From positions 124,001 to 188,000 of the forward strand of contig NZ_AKJK01000040.1 in NCBI RefSeq assembly GCF_000282375.1: a stretch of 64,000 nucleotides of DNA. Direction: 5' to 3'. Positions within the stretch are counted from its first letter, which is position 1. Each line of letters begins with the position of its first letter. A model generated the notes under the pieces. The model worked only from the letters and a program-made list of their open reading frames with translations. It searched no databases and was not told the origin of the DNA. The position numbers were made by a program, and so were the translations under genes. Positions 1-8,740 of the stretch are shown here, one piece after another. Source of the stretch: Pseudomonas sp. GM50. GTDB taxonomy: Bacteria > Pseudomonadota > Gammaproteobacteria > Pseudomonadales > Pseudomonadaceae.

Positions 1-300
1 ATGGCGATCTTCATGGTCCAGGGCACGGTCATTGGTGTGGTCGGTACGCTGATCGGCGCTGTGGTCGGGATCTTCGCCGCGCTGAACGTCAGCGCCGCGA
101 TCTCGGCCCTTGAAGGGCTGATCGGTCATAAATTCCTGAACGCTGACGTGTATTTCATCGATTACCTGCCGTCGCAAGTGCAGAGCCAGGACGTGTTGAT
201 GGTCTGCGCAGCCGCGTTGGTTCTGAGTTTCCTCGCCACCCTGTATCCAGCCTGGCGTGCCGCGCGCACCCAGCCTGCGGAGGCGCTACGTTATGAGTGA
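1..300 (+). CDS. lolC: LolC/LolE-type lipoprotein-releasing permease, C-terminal part (5' end outside window)
   Basis: Only the last 99 residues are in the window; the frame is open at base 1, so the visible ATG is internal. This is the inner-membrane permease of the LolCDE complex, which extracts outer-membrane lipoproteins from the inner membrane. The segment holds two hydrophobic membrane stretches and the family ending YPAWRAA...EALRYE. It aligns closely with the last 99 residues of the downstream paralogue at 1056-2300, sharing [19 protein letters not shown]. Its TGA overlaps an ATG of the following ATPase gene, which indicates translational coupling. It could equally be named lolE-like, since the two permeases are close relatives. 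Confidence 0.93.
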   Translation: MAIFMVQGTVIGVVGTLIGAVVGIFAALNVSAAISALEGLIGHKFLNADVYFIDYLPSQVQSQDVLMVCAAALVLSFLATLYPAWRAARTQPAEALRYE

Positions 301-307
301 GTCGGGC

Positions 308-991
308 ATGAGTGATAAAGCAATCTTGAGCTGCCGCAACCTGGGCAAATCCTACGTGGAAGGTCCGGAATCGGTAGAAGTTCTGGCCGGTCTGCAACTG
401 GAGCTGCACCCTGGTGAGCGCGTGGCGATCGTCGGTACGTCGGGTTCGGGCAAAAGTACCTTGCTCAACCTGCTGGGCGGCCTCGATACGCCGACCAAGG
501 GCAGCGTCTGGCTGGCCGGTGAAGAGCTCTCGGCGCTGAACGAAAAGGCCCGGGGCCTGCTGCGCAATCGGTCGCTGGGTTTCGTTTACCAGTTCCACCA
601 CTTGCTGCCTGAGTTCACCGCGCTGGAAAACGTCTGCATGCCGTTGCTGATCGGTAAAACCGCGATCCCCGAAGCGCGTCAGCGTGCAACGGCGTTGCTG
701 GAGCGGGTAGGGCTGGGCCATCGTCTGGAGCACAAACCGGCGGAATTGTCCGGTGGCGAACGCCAACGCGTGGCCATTGCCCGTGCCCTGGTGAACAAGC
801 CAGGCCTGGTGATGCTCGACGAGCCGACCGGCAACCTCGACTCCCACACCGCCCAGGGCATTCAGGATTTGATGCTGGAACTCAGCACCTCGATGCGCAC
901 CGCGTTCTTGGTGGTGACCCATGACATGAACCTGGCCCGCCAGATGGATCGCGTCCTGCATTTGCAGGAAGGTTACCTGACACCCATCTGA
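308..991 (+). CDS. lolD: Lipoprotein-releasing ABC transporter ATP-binding protein LolD
   Basis: Cytoplasmic ATPase of LolCDE that powers lipoprotein transfer to LolA. Visible motifs are Walker [11 protein letters not shown]-loop YQFHH, ABC signature LSGGERQR, Walker [10 protein letters not shown] and the switch histidine in VTHD. Starting at MSDKAIL gives 227 residues, the usual LolD length. An in-frame ATG at 293 overlaps the stop of the upstream permease and would add MSESG; it is a credible alternative start. A strong hairpin with a T-rich tail follows the stop codon, before the second permease gene. Confidence 0.95.
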   Translation: MSDKAILSCRNLGKSYVEGPESVEVLAGLQLELHPGERVAIVGTSGSGKSTLLNLLGGLDTPTKGSVWLAGEELSALNEKARGLLRNRSLGFVYQFHHLLPEFTALENVCMPLLIGKTAIPEARQRATALLERVGLGHRLEHKPAELSGGERQRVAIARALVNKPGLVMLDEPTGNLDSHTAQGIQDLMLELSTSMRTAFLVVTHDMNLARQMDRVLHLQEGYLTPI

Positions 992-1000
992 TTGACCGAA

Positions 1001-1036
1001 ACCCGACGTACTGAGCAGTGCGTCGGGTCTTTTATT
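1001..1036 (+). terminator. Hairpin with T tract between lolD and lolE
   Basis: ACCCGACG (1001-1008) pairs with CGTCGGGT (1021-1028). The stem extends inward through TACTG/CAGTG, and TTTTATTTTT follows. It looks like an intrinsic terminator placed inside the lolCDE gene group. Confidence 0.65.
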
Positions 1037-1055
1037 TTTATACGGTGCCCAGCGA

Positions 1056-2300
1056 ATGTTCAGACCGTTATCGATCTTTATCGGCGCGCGCTATACCCGC
1101 GCCAAGCGCCGCAATCGCTTTGTTTCCTTCATCTCGATGACCTCGATGATCGGCCTCGCCCTGGGCGTGCTGGCGATGATCGTGGTGCTGTCGGTGATGA
1201 ATGGGTTCCAGCGCGAAATGAGCTCGCGCATCCTCGGCATGGTGCCCCACGCGACCATCGTCGGCGTGAACCCTATCGACGATTGGCAGCCGGTGGCCGC
1301 CGCGGCGATGAAAAATCCTGAAGTGACGGCGGCGGTGCCGTTTACCGAGATGGAAGGCATGCTGTCCTACAAGGGGGCGATGCAGCCGATCCAGGTCAGC
1401 GGTGTCGACCCGGCGCTGGAAGGCAAGGTGTCGATCGTTGCCAAGCACATTGTTCAGGGACGTCTCGATGCCTTGAAGCCAGGCGAGTTTGGCGTGGTGA
1501 TCGGCGAGATCACCGCAAGACGCTTTCGCTTGAACGTGGGCGACAAGATCACCCTGATCGTGCCGGAAATCAGCACCGCACCGGGCGGGATTACCCCGCG
1601 CATGCAGCGCCTGAACGTGGTGGGCGTGTTCAAGGTTGGCGCTGAGCTGGACGGCTCCATGGCGCTGATCCACGTCGCCGACGCCGCGCAGATGCAGCAC
1701 TGGCAGCCCAATCAAGTGCAGAGCGTGCGCCTGGCGGTGAAGGATCTGTACGCCGCGCCGCAAGTGTCGAGCGACATTGCGACAGGCCTGGGCGCTGCCT
1801 ACAAGGCTGACGACTGGACCCACACCCAGGGCAGTCTGTTCAGCGCGATGAAAATGGAAAAAACCATGATCGGCCTGCTGTTGCTGATGATCGTCGCGGT
1901 GGCGGCGTTCAACATCATCGCCACCCTGATCATGGTGGTGAACGACAAGGGCGCGGACATCGCAATCCTGCGCACCATCGGCGCGACGCCTCGGCAGATC
2001 ATGGCGATTTTCATGGTGCAGGGCACGGTGATCGGGGTTGTCGGTACCTTGATTGGCGGCGTGCTGGGCGTGATTGCAGCGTTGAACGTCAGCGAGCTGG
2101 TGGGCTGGATGGAGCGGGTCAGCGGGCAGCACATCTTCAGTTCCGATGTGTACTTTGTCAGTAACTTGCCGTCGGAACTGCAGGGCGCGGATGTGTTGTT
2201 GATCTGTTCCGCCGGTTTCATCATGAGCTTTTTGGCGACGGTGTATCCGGCGTGGCGGGCGGCGAAAGTCGAGCCTGCTACCGCATTGCGGTATTCGTAA
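1056..2300 (+). CDS. lolE: Lipoprotein-releasing ABC transporter permease LolE
   Basis: Second inner-membrane permease of the lipoprotein exporter, 414 residues, the normal family length. The N-terminal transmembrane helix (about residues 25-50, SMTSMIGLALGVLAMIVVLSV) precedes a large periplasmic domain. Three further membrane helices lie between about residues 270 and 400, and the FtsX-like C-terminal core is present. The end is nearly the same as that of the truncated paralogue at 1-300, so the pair arose by duplication. It is separated from lolD by 64 bases holding a terminator-like hairpin, so its expression may rely on read-through or its own promoter. Confidence 0.94.
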   Translation: MFRPLSIFIGARYTRAKRRNRFVSFISMTSMIGLALGVLAMIVVLSVMNGFQREMSSRILGMVPHATIVGVNPIDDWQPVAAAAMKNPEVTAAVPFTEMEGMLSYKGAMQPIQVSGVDPALEGKVSIVAKHIVQGRLDALKPGEFGVVIGEITARRFRLNVGDKITLIVPEISTAPGGITPRMQRLNVVGVFKVGAELDGSMALIHVADAAQMQHWQPNQVQSVRLAVKDLYAAPQVSSDIATGLGAAYKADDWTHTQGSLFSAMKMEKTMIGLLLLMIVAVAAFNIIATLIMVVNDKGADIAILRTIGATPRQIMAIFMVQGTVIGVVGTLIGGVLGVIAALNVSELVGWMERVSGQHIFSSDVYFVSNLPSELQGADVLLICSAGFIMSFLATVYPAWRAAKVEPATALRYS

Positions 2301-2311
2301 GCCGTTACACC

Positions 2312-2388
2312 GCCATCGCGAGCAGGCTCGCTCCCACATTTTCCGAGTCGACTCAGGTCCAATGTGGGAGCGAGCCTGCTCGCGATGG
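2312..2388. repeat. REP inverted pair (TGTGGGAGCGAGCCTGCTCGC type)
   Basis: Two copies of a Pseudomonas REP palindrome face each other: CGCCATCGCGAGCAGGCTCG... on the left and TGTGGGAGCGAGCCTGCTCG... on the right. They lie between the convergent lolE and copS ends and may also act as a transcription barrier. Confidence 0.9.
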
Positions 2389-2405
2389 GGCCAGACCTGC
2401 TGCCC

Positions 2406-3755
2406 TCAATCCCCCTTCGGTAACTCAATCACAAACCGCGTCCATCCGTTATCCGATTCGCAACGAATCTGCCCGCCATGGGCGCGGATGATCGACTGGG
2501 TAATCGCCAACCCCAACCCCGCATGCTCACTGCTGCCTTCACGACGCGCGGGGTCTGCCCGGTAGAAGCGGTCAAACAAGCGCGGCAACAAGTCTTCAGA
2601 AATCCCTTCACCGCTGTTTTCAACGGTCAGGCTCAAGCCCGTCGGCTGCTCGATAATCTTCACCCGCACCTCGCCATTGGCCGGGGTAAATCGCAACGCA
2701 TTGTCCAGCAAATTGGACAGCGCCCGGCGCAGCATGCTGCGGTCGCCCTGTATGCGCGCACTGCCGTCACGACTCAATTTCACCTGAGCGTCCTCGGCCA
2801 GCGGCGCAAAGAACTCCAGCAGCACATCGGCTTCTTCCGCCAGTTCCAGCGGTTCGCGCTTGGGCATCAGCAAGCCATGGTCAGCCTTGGCCAGGTACAA
2901 CATGTCGTTGACCAGTTGCGCCATCCATTGCAGTTCTTCGAGGTTGCTGTGCAGCGCTTCGCGGTAATCCTCAAGGGGGCGAGGGCGAGTGAGGGTGACC
3001 TGGGTGTGAGTCAGCAGGTTCGACAGCGGCGTGCGCAGTTCATGGGCGATGTCGGCGGAAAACGCCGAGAGACGCTGAAAAGAGTCGTCAAGGCGTCCGA
3101 GCATGGCGTTGAAACTGTGGGCCATTTCCGCGAGTTCTGGCGGCATGTCTGCTTCCGGCAGGCGCGCGTTGAGCGATTGCGCTGAAACACCACTGGCGAC
3201 CGCACTCATGCGTCGCAGCGGGCGCAAGCCACTGCGCGCCGCCCAGGCACCGAGCAGGGCGGTGGCCAGCGCCGACAAACCGACCGTCAGCCAGATCAGG
3301 TGCTGCATGCGCTGCAGAAAGTGCTGGTGATGGGTGATGTCCAGCAGCAGGGTCAGTTGCGGTGAGTCGGGTTTGTCGAGGAACAGCGGCGCATTCAGGA
3401 CGCGATAGTCGGTGCCGTCATCGCTCACCGTCGATAGCCCCAACTGGCGCGGCAAGTCGTTGGGTAAGCGGGCTGAGCTGTCGTACAAACGTTGGCCGTC
3501 GCTGCCGATGATGCGCAGCGAAAGATCGGCTTGTCGGCTCAATTCATCGGCCAGTTTGGTCTCGCTTTCGCTGGACTGAATGTCATCCAGCGCCCGGCGC
3601 AAGCCAATCAGCTTGCCATCCAGCAACTGCTGGTCCAGTTCGACAAAATGCGCCTCGCTGGCGCGGCTGAACAACACCCCGGCGAACAACGACACCACCG
3701 CGGTGCAGGCCGCAAACAGCAGCGCGAGGCGATTGCTTAGTGAAAGTCGGCGCAT
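2406..3755 (-). CDS. copS: Heavy-metal sensor histidine kinase, CopS/CusS type
   Basis: Inner-membrane sensor kinase of 449 residues, the usual length. TM1 lies at about residues 9-29, followed by a periplasmic sensor region. TM2 is near residues 155-180, then HAMP, and HisKA with the phospho-accepting His near residue 238 in ADIAHELRTPLS. The HATPase has N box LLDNALRF and G box GLGLAI. Its ATG shares one base with the stop of the response-regulator gene (TGATG), so the two are co-translated. The cop-type assignment rests on family resemblance, the neighbouring cupredoxin and the cop-box motif. The exact ligand (Cu or Ag) cannot be read from sequence. Confidence 0.9.
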   Translation of the reverse strand: MRRLSLSNRLALLFAACTAVVSLFAGVLFSRASEAHFVELDQQLLDGKLIGLRRALDDIQSSESETKLADELSRQADLSLRIIGSDGQRLYDSSARLPNDLPRQLGLSTVSDDGTDYRVLNAPLFLDKPDSPQLTLLLDITHHQHFLQRMQHLIWLTVGLSALATALLGAWAARSGLRPLRRMSAVASGVSAQSLNARLPEADMPPELAEMAHSFNAMLGRLDDSFQRLSAFSADIAHELRTPLSNLLTHTQVTLTRPRPLEDYREALHSNLEELQWMAQLVNDMLYLAKADHGLLMPKREPLELAEEADVLLEFFAPLAEDAQVKLSRDGSARIQGDRSMLRRALSNLLDNALRFTPANGEVRVKIIEQPTGLSLTVENSGEGISEDLLPRLFDRFYRADPARREGSSEHAGLGLAITQSIIRAHGGQIRCESDNGWTRFVIELPKGD

Positions 3756-4435
3756 CAGGCAGGGCGCTCTTCAAGGACGTAGCCCATGCCGCGCACGGTG
3801 TGGATCAACTTGTTCGGGAAGTCATCGTCGATCTTCAGGCGCAAACGGCGGATCGCCACTTCGATAACATTGGTGTCGCTGTCGAAATTCATGTCCCACA
3901 CCTGGGAAGCGATCAGCGATTTGGGCAGCACTTCGCCTTGGCGCCGTAGGAGCATTTCCAGCAGAGCGAATTCCTTGGCGGTCAGGTCGATGCGCTGGCC
4001 GTTGCGCTCGACCCGACGGCGGATCAGGTCCAGGCGCAAGTCGGCCAGTTGCAGGCTGGTTTCCTGAGGAGTTGCGCTACCGCGCCGCAGCAGGCTGCGA
4101 ACCCTGGCCAGCAGTTCGGAGAAGGCGAAAGGTTTTACCAGATAGTCGTCGGCACCTAGCTCCAGGCCGTGCACCCTGTCCTCCACCGCGTCTCGGGCTG
4201 TAAGAAACAGTACCGGTGTGTCGAGGCCCGCGCCGCGCACCGCTTGCAGAATCTGCCAGCCATCGCGACCGGGCAGCATCACATCGAGGATCAACAAGGC
4301 GTAATCGCCGCTCAACGCCAGTTGCTGGCCGGTGCTGCCATCGGCCACCAATTCGGTGGTGAAGCCTGCCTCGGTCAGGCCCTGACGCAGGTAATGGCCA
4401 GTTTTCGGTTGGTCTTCGACAATCAGCAGTTTCAT
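3755..4435 (-). CDS. copR: Heavy-metal response regulator, CopR type (OmpR family)
   Basis: Transcription activator of copper-response genes, 226 residues. The N-terminal receiver domain has acidic residues IVED, phospho-acceptor Asp51 in [13 protein letters not shown] and lysine in DYLVKPF. The C-terminal winged helix has [32 protein letters not shown]. The start at MKLLIVEDQ is chosen because residues upstream in the longer open frame do not belong to the family. It is transcribed divergently from the cupredoxin gene, with a cop-box-like site in the shared 154-base gap. Confidence 0.92.
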   Translation of the reverse strand: MKLLIVEDQPKTGHYLRQGLTEAGFTTELVADGSTGQQLALSGDYALLILDVMLPGRDGWQILQAVRGAGLDTPVLFLTARDAVEDRVHGLELGADDYLVKPFAFSELLARVRSLLRRGSATPQETSLQLADLRLDLIRRRVERNGQRIDLTAKEFALLEMLLRRQGEVLPKSLIASQVWDMNFDSDTNVIEVAIRRLRLKIDDDFPNKLIHTVRGMGYVLEERPA

Positions 4436-4494
4436 GGGCGACTCGGGCAGTTGGAACAGGTGCGTTATACCGTGGGCGGCGGCGATACGGGCCA

Positions 4495-4525
4495 ACCTGA
4501 CAAAGTTGTAATCTGCCTGTCAGGT
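4495..4525. promoter_or_regulatory. Cop-box-like operator between copR and cupredoxin gene
   Basis: TGACAAAGTTGTAAT (4498-4512) lies inside a wider inverted repeat, ACCTGACA (4495-4502) and TGTCAGGT (4518-4525). Read on the other strand it is ATTACA-ACT-TTGTCA, matching 12 of 15 bases of the site upstream of copA at 23859. This supports CopR control of both loci. Confidence 0.6.
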
Positions 4526-4589
4526 GGCTGGCAGAGCCCGCGGGTTAGAGTTTCCCACAAGCTGAACCTCATCTTGTTGGAGTGCGACT

Positions 4590-5126
4590 ATGTTTTTGCG
4601 AAAGCGTCTGGTGTTGGCCGCTTGCTTGCTGACACTGAGTTTAGGGCTTGCGGCCTCGCCAGCGCAGACCTACGACTTCGGTCAACCGGCCACGGCCGCC
4701 CGGGCTACCCGTAGCGTTGAAGTGGTAATGGGCGATATGTCGTTCGATCCGAAAGCCATCGAGATCAAGGCTGGTGAGACCGTTCGCTTTGTACTGGTGA
4801 ATAAAGGCCAGTTGCTGCACGAATTCAACCTCGGCGACGCGGCGATGCATGCCCAGCATCAGCAGGAAATGTTGCAGATGCAGCAAAGCGGCATGCTTAT
4901 GCCTACAGGCATGAAGGCCATGGACCACGGTTCCATGGCCACTATGGACCATTCCTCCGAAGGGCATGGGATGAAACACGATGACCCGAACAGTGTGCTG
5001 GTGGAGCCGGGCAAAACCACCGAGCTGACCTGGACCTTCACCAAGGCCACCAACCTGGAATTTGCCTGCAATATCCCCGGCCACTATCAGGCCGGTATGG
5101 TCGGCAAACTGACAGTCAGTCAGTAA
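4590..5126 (+). CDS. Periplasmic cupredoxin-domain copper-binding protein
   Basis: Exported copper protein of 178 residues. The signal peptide is MFLRKRLVLAACLLTLSLGLAASPA. The cupredoxin fold has probable type-1 copper ligands His77 (LLHEF), Cys160, His165 and Met170 (ACNIPGHYQAGM). A Met/His-rich insert at about residues 85-130 (MDHGSM, MDHSS, HGMKH) may bind further Cu(I). The gene is divergent from copRS across a cop-box-like site, the arrangement expected of a copper-induced gene. It was identified by motif; it probably buffers or oxidises periplasmic copper. It is not azurin itself because of the Met/His-rich insert. Confidence 0.88.
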   Translation: MFLRKRLVLAACLLTLSLGLAASPAQTYDFGQPATAARATRSVEVVMGDMSFDPKAIEIKAGETVRFVLVNKGQLLHEFNLGDAAMHAQHQQEMLQMQQSGMLMPTGMKAMDHGSMATMDHSSEGHGMKHDDPNSVLVEPGKTTELTWTFTKATNLEFACNIPGHYQAGMVGKLTVSQ

Positions 5127-5187
5127 GCACTCAAAGGCGGGAGCAAAGGCTGGTAGAATCCGCTGATTCTTCAGTCAGGTTTCCGCC

Positions 5188-6018
5188 ATGCATCCCGCAG
5201 CCGAACATTCGCCGCTGGGCAAATCCAGCGAATACATCGCCACCTACACGCCGTCCCTGCTGTTCCCGATCCCGCGCACCGCGAAATGGGCCGAGCTGGG
5301 CCTGACGGCTGAAACCCTGCCGTACAAGGGCGTGGACTTCTGGAACTGCTTCGAGCTGTCGTGGCTGTTGCCGTCCGGCAAGCCCGTGGTGGCGATTGGC
5401 GAATTCAGCATTCCGGCGGATTCGCCGAACATCATCGAATCGAAGTCGTTCAAGCTGTACCTCAACTCGCTGAACCAAACAGCGTTTGCCGATACCGCAA
5501 GCCTTGAAGCGACGCTGGCAAAAGACCTTTCGGCCGCTGCCGGCAAACCGGTGGGCGTGCGGATTCGCAGCCTGAAAGAGGTTGAGGCAGAAGGCGTCGT
5601 GGCGTTGCCGGGTGTGTGCATCGATGACCTGGACATCAGCGTCAGTAACTATGAGCATCCGCGTCCGGAACTGCTGCGGTGCGATGAGTCGCTCATTGTT
5701 GAAGAGTGCGTGCACAGCCATTTGCTCAAGTCCAATTGCCCGGTTACCAGCCAGCCGGATTGGGGCAGCGTGGCGGTGGAGTATCGCGGCGCGGCGCTGG
5801 ATCACGCGAGTTTACTGGAATATATCGTGAGCTTCCGACAGCACTCGGACTTCCATGAGCAGTGCGTGGAGCGGATTTTCCTCGACCTGCAACGATTGCT
5901 GAAGCCAGAGAAACTGACGGTGTATGCACGGTATGTGCGTCGCGGCGGGTTGGACATCAACCCGTATCGCAGCACCGAAGACGTGCAACTGCCGAACCAC
6001 CGCCTGGTTCGTCAATGA
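5188..6018 (+). CDS. queF: NADPH-dependent 7-cyano-7-deazaguanine reductase QueF
   Basis: Reduces preQ0 to preQ1 in queuosine biosynthesis, in the cytoplasm. At 276 residues it is the long bimodular E. coli-type enzyme. The N-terminal half carries the QueF motif [11 protein letters not shown] (84-94). The C-terminal half has the catalytic Cys184 in [12 protein letters not shown], with Asp191 as the likely proton donor. It stands alone between the cupredoxin gene and a REP pair. No riboswitch-like leader is obvious in the 60 bases upstream. Confidence 0.96.
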   Translation: MHPAAEHSPLGKSSEYIATYTPSLLFPIPRTAKWAELGLTAETLPYKGVDFWNCFELSWLLPSGKPVVAIGEFSIPADSPNIIESKSFKLYLNSLNQTAFADTASLEATLAKDLSAAAGKPVGVRIRSLKEVEAEGVVALPGVCIDDLDISVSNYEHPRPELLRCDESLIVEECVHSHLLKSNCPVTSQPDWGSVAVEYRGAALDHASLLEYIVSFRQHSDFHEQCVERIFLDLQRLLKPEKLTVYARYVRRGGLDINPYRSTEDVQLPNHRLVRQ

Positions 6019-6025
6019 AGAACCA

Positions 6026-6116
6026 ATGTGGGAGCGAGCCTGCTCGCGATGAGGGCGGCACATCCAACATTAATGTTGGCTGATACTCCGCCATCGCGAG
6101 CAGGCTCGCTCCCACA
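6026..6116. repeat. REP inverted pair downstream of queF
   Basis: TGTGGGAGCGAGCCTGCTCG and its reverse complement are separated by about 40 bases (first copy from 6026, second ending 6116). Same subtype as the pairs at 2312, 40321 and 48666. Confidence 0.9.
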
Positions 6117-6145
6117 GGGGATTGCATTTGCAAATCCCGGATATG

Positions 6146-6178
6146 AAAAAGCCCCGCTATCGATAGCGGGGCTTTTTT
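6146..6178. terminator. Bidirectional terminator between queF and DUF4404 gene
   Basis: A perfect 22-base palindrome (6151-6172, GCCCCGCTATC and its complement) is preceded by an A run and followed by six T. It can end transcripts from both sides. Confidence 0.85.
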
Positions 6179-6191
6179 GCATCTGGCGGGT

Positions 6192-6455
6192 TCAGATCCC
6201 CATGTTGCCCAAGGCTTGCACGATGTTGCGCAAGGTGCCAGCAAGGGTCGGGTGTTCGAGTTCGAAGCGCTCGACGGCCAGGTTCACATTGTCGGCGAGG
6301 TTGGTGTCCTGGGTTTTGGTTTCCAGTTCAAGCTCAAGTTCGATCTGTTGCATCAGCGCGTGCAGGTCAGCGCGCTCTTCTTCGGAAAGCGGTGGATTCT
6401 GTTCCAATTGCTCGCGCAGTTTGTTGAGCTGTTCTTGCAGTTCGCGGGCAGGCAT
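6192..6455 (-). CDS. DUF4404 family protein
   Basis: Small acidic protein of 87 residues, found widely in Pseudomonas next to queF; no biochemical role is known to me. It begins MPARELQEQLNKLREQL and has a heptad-like helical first half with many Leu and Glu. The second half contains VNLAVERFELEHPTLAGTLRNIV, typical of the family. The start at 6455 is preceded by AGGAAG at proper spacing, whereas an in-frame ATG at 6488 lacks this. The terminator at 6146 lies just downstream. Confidence 0.8.
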   Translation of the reverse strand: MPARELQEQLNKLREQLEQNPPLSEEERADLHALMQQIELELELETKTQDTNLADNVNLAVERFELEHPTLAGTLRNIVQALGNMGI

Positions 6456-6580
6456 GGCGTTCTTCCTTTTATCGATAGGCACTGGCATAGACCGCAGCGG
6501 CGCGCCAAAGGTCTATGGCTGACCTTTAGATTAATCCACTCCCGGGCAACCTGCATGCCTTCATAGGTGTGAGGCGGCGA

Positions 6581-7201
6581 TCAGGGCTTCTCGCCCTTGA
6601 GCCGGCGCAGACTGATATCGGCCAGGCAGGTGTCGAGTTCGCCCAGATGATCGATCACCGAATGCACGCCCAGGCCAAACAACTGCATTGTCGCCTTGCC
6701 GCGCAGGTGTTCCCGTTCCTTTTGACTCAAGGCCTGCCATTCGCTTGGAGCCAGCCCGCACAGCGAGCCGCAGGACGCCAGGCCAATGGTCCACAACCCG
6801 GCATTCAGGCCTGATTGCAGAAGTCGCGGCTCGCCGCTGACCAGCACGCAACCGTCCAGACGTTCGACATTCAACGCCATCAAGGCTTGCCAACAGGCGT
6901 TCGGAGCCGGCCATGGATTGATTGTTGCCGGGTGTTGCGAAGGTTTGATCCAGTCCGGGAGTGCCGCGGCCAGAGAGTGGCTGAGGGCGGGGGGCAGTTC
7001 ATCGAGCCAGGCGCAAGGAATCTGTTGGCGCTGCAAGCTGGACAGGCTATCCAGAGCGCCAAGCGTGACTTCGGTGTGCTCGGGAGTCAGTGTGCCGGGC
7101 TGGCGAGTGCGTGCGCCGAAATCCACCAGACATCCACTGAGGCCGAACAGTACAGCGGTCAGGCTGGGTGCGATGAGAGGCGAGGCTTCGGCGCGTGGCA
7201 T
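6581..7201 (-). CDS. HAD-superfamily protein related to phosphonoacetaldehyde hydrolase
   Basis: 206-residue cytoplasmic protein resembling phosphonatase-type HAD enzymes of the Pseudomonas mlaA-queF neighbourhood. The expected N-terminal HAD motif I (DxDxT) reads FGLSGCLVDFG here. The first catalytic Asp is therefore not at its usual place, with Ser/Gly at that position and only one Asp following. The later LVSGEPRLLQSGLNAGLWTIGL resembles motifs near the third HAD region. Loss of the nucleophile suggests it may not be a phosphatase. It is divergent from mlaA. Confidence 0.6.
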   Translation of the reverse strand: MPRAEASPLIAPSLTAVLFGLSGCLVDFGARTRQPGTLTPEHTEVTLGALDSLSSLQRQQIPCAWLDELPPALSHSLAAALPDWIKPSQHPATINPWPAPNACWQALMALNVERLDGCVLVSGEPRLLQSGLNAGLWTIGLASCGSLCGLAPSEWQALSQKEREHLRGKATMQLFGLGVHSVIDHLGELDTCLADISLRRLKGEKP

Positions 7202-7401
7202 ATCAACGTCCTTGAAATAGTAACAAGGCTATTCGTGGACGGTGACAGTTGAGTGACACTGATGTGAATCGCTCCCAGCCAGGAGGAATCATCCGGGAGC
7301 GATCGCGCACGATGCTGCCTAAACCGGCTTATCCGTCATATACTAGTGGTCTTTGCGACTGGGCCAAGCGTCCGCGTCAGTACAATCCAAGGAGTTTCTC
7401 T

Positions 7402-8091
7402 ATGCGCTGGAGCAATCGACTCGCTCAGCTTTGTATGTGTGCCAGTGTATTGCTGGTTCCGTTTGCGGCTCAGGCTGCCACGGAAGAAGATCCTTGGGAA
7501 AGCATTAACCGCCCGATCTACAAGTTCAACGATTTTGTCGACACCTACGCACTGAAGCCATTGGCCCAGGGCTATCAATTCGTCACGCCGCAGTTTCTGG
7601 AAGATGGTATCCACAACATGTTCCGCAACGTTGGTGACGTGACCAACCTTGCCAACGACGTGTTGCAGGCCAAGCCCGCCGCGGCAGGCGTCGACACCGC
7701 GCGTTTGATCTTCAACACCACCTTCGGCCTGCTGGGCTTCTTCGACGTGGGCACCCAGATGGGCCTGCATCGCAATGATGAAGACTTCGGCCAGACCCTC
7801 GGTTACTGGGGCGTGGGCAGCGGCCCATACTTGATGCTGCCGCTGCTGGGCCCAAGCACCTTGCGTGATGCGCCGTCCAAGTATGTCGACGGCTATACCG
7901 GCCCGTACCGCTACATCAACGACGTGCCGGTGCGTAATTCGATCTTCGGCCTGAACATCGTCGACACCCGCGCCAACCTGCTGTCGGCCGAGAAACTGGT
8001 CAGCGGCGACAAATACACCTTTATTCGCAATGCGTACCTGCAAAACCGCGAATTCAAGGTCAAGGACGGCCAGGTCGAAGACGATTTTTAA
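7402..8091 (+). CDS. mlaA: MlaA/VacJ family phospholipid-asymmetry protein
   Basis: Outer-membrane component of the Mla pathway, which removes phospholipid from the outer leaflet; 229 residues. The conserved MlaA core starts at DPWESINRPIYKFND and includes GFFDVGTQMGL, FGQTLGYWGVGSGPYLMLPLLGPST and RDAPSKYVDGY. The ATG at 7402 follows AAGGAG (7389-7394); the frame is open for 51 codons further upstream but carries no family sequence. Unlike enterobacterial MlaA it has no lipobox: the signal peptide ends AAQA|ATEED, a signal-peptidase I type site. It may be held in the outer membrane by porins or by its hydrophobic helices alone. Confidence 0.92.
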   Translation: MRWSNRLAQLCMCASVLLVPFAAQAATEEDPWESINRPIYKFNDFVDTYALKPLAQGYQFVTPQFLEDGIHNMFRNVGDVTNLANDVLQAKPAAAGVDTARLIFNTTFGLLGFFDVGTQMGLHRNDEDFGQTLGYWGVGSGPYLMLPLLGPSTLRDAPSKYVDGYTGPYRYINDVPVRNSIFGLNIVDTRANLLSAEKLVSGDKYTFIRNAYLQNREFKVKDGQVEDDF

Positions 8092-8110
8092 TCTCGACCG
8101 GTAAAACGAA

Positions 8111-8137
8111 GAAGGCGGCCATTTGGCCGCCTTCTTT
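8111..8137. terminator. Terminator between convergent mlaA and pilZ-domain genes
   Basis: GAAGGCGGCC (8111-8120) and GGCCGCCTTC (8125-8134) form a perfect 10-bp stem with loop ATTT, followed by TTTCGTTT. It serves mlaA and possibly the opposite gene. Confidence 0.85.
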
Positions 8138-8163
8138 CGTTTGGCTTGCGGGTTAAATCGGGG

Positions 8164-8463
8164 TTATTTCATCTTCAGGATTGTAAGCCCGAGTTTCTGA
8201 TTGCCACCGTCCTGTGCTTTCACCCACACCACCTCGGTATCGGCCTCAAGGCCTTTTAGCGCTGCGTGATCGGAGTCAATCCGCACGCTAAGCCGGTCAC
8301 CGACCTTGAATAAACGGGGCGCCTCAACCTGCATGCCGCTGCTGGAAAGGTCGATGCAGACGGCTGGCACCTCGTCGCCCTCATGAATCAGCGCCACATC
8401 GGCATCGACCCGCATGCGGATGAAATCGCGCTTTTCGCTGTAGTCCCGATCAGTTTGGCTCAT
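8164..8463 (-). CDS. PilZ domain protein (cyclic-di-GMP effector)
   Basis: 99-residue cytoplasmic single PilZ domain. Both c-di-GMP binding signatures are present: an arginine motif in KRDFIRMRV (about 11-19) and DLSSSGMQV (about 38-46), matching RxxxR and D/NxSxxG. It should therefore bind c-di-GMP. GGAAGGA precedes the ATG. It is divergent from the rssB-like gene, whose product controls general stress signalling, but a direct link is not shown by sequence. Confidence 0.9.
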   Translation of the reverse strand: MSQTDRDYSEKRDFIRMRVDADVALIHEGDEVPAVCIDLSSSGMQVEAPRLFKVGDRLSVRIDSDHAALKGLEADTEVVWVKAQDGGNQKLGLTILKMK

Positions 8464-8740
8464 GGGCTCGATCCTTCCTTTGGGTTACGGTTTTGCCTGT
8501 TCTTATAACTCTCGGTGATTTGACAAGTAAAGACGTCAAGCGACCATCGGCGTGAGCTTGAAACGCCTCGCGGATGGGAGTACCGTCTGCGCCTTAGAAG
8601 GGCACCTTTGGTGGACCTGTGAGTAGGGCAAACGCTCGAAAACGGTGCAGCCAGAGAGGCTAGAAAGCGAATCCAGTAGTGTGAGCAGGGCCAAATGCCC
8701 AGCCTGCTACGCCAACCTAATTCTGGCGCCGTTTGCCCAC
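8464..8740. other. Intergenic region between pilZ-domain gene and rssB
   Basis: 277 bases between divergent genes. Only promoter-like pieces are visible, such as TTATAA on the minus strand near 8500 and TTGACA at about 8518 on the plus strand. No Shine-Dalgarno is obvious before the rssB-like ATG. No repeat or RNA gene was recognised. Confidence 0.4.
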
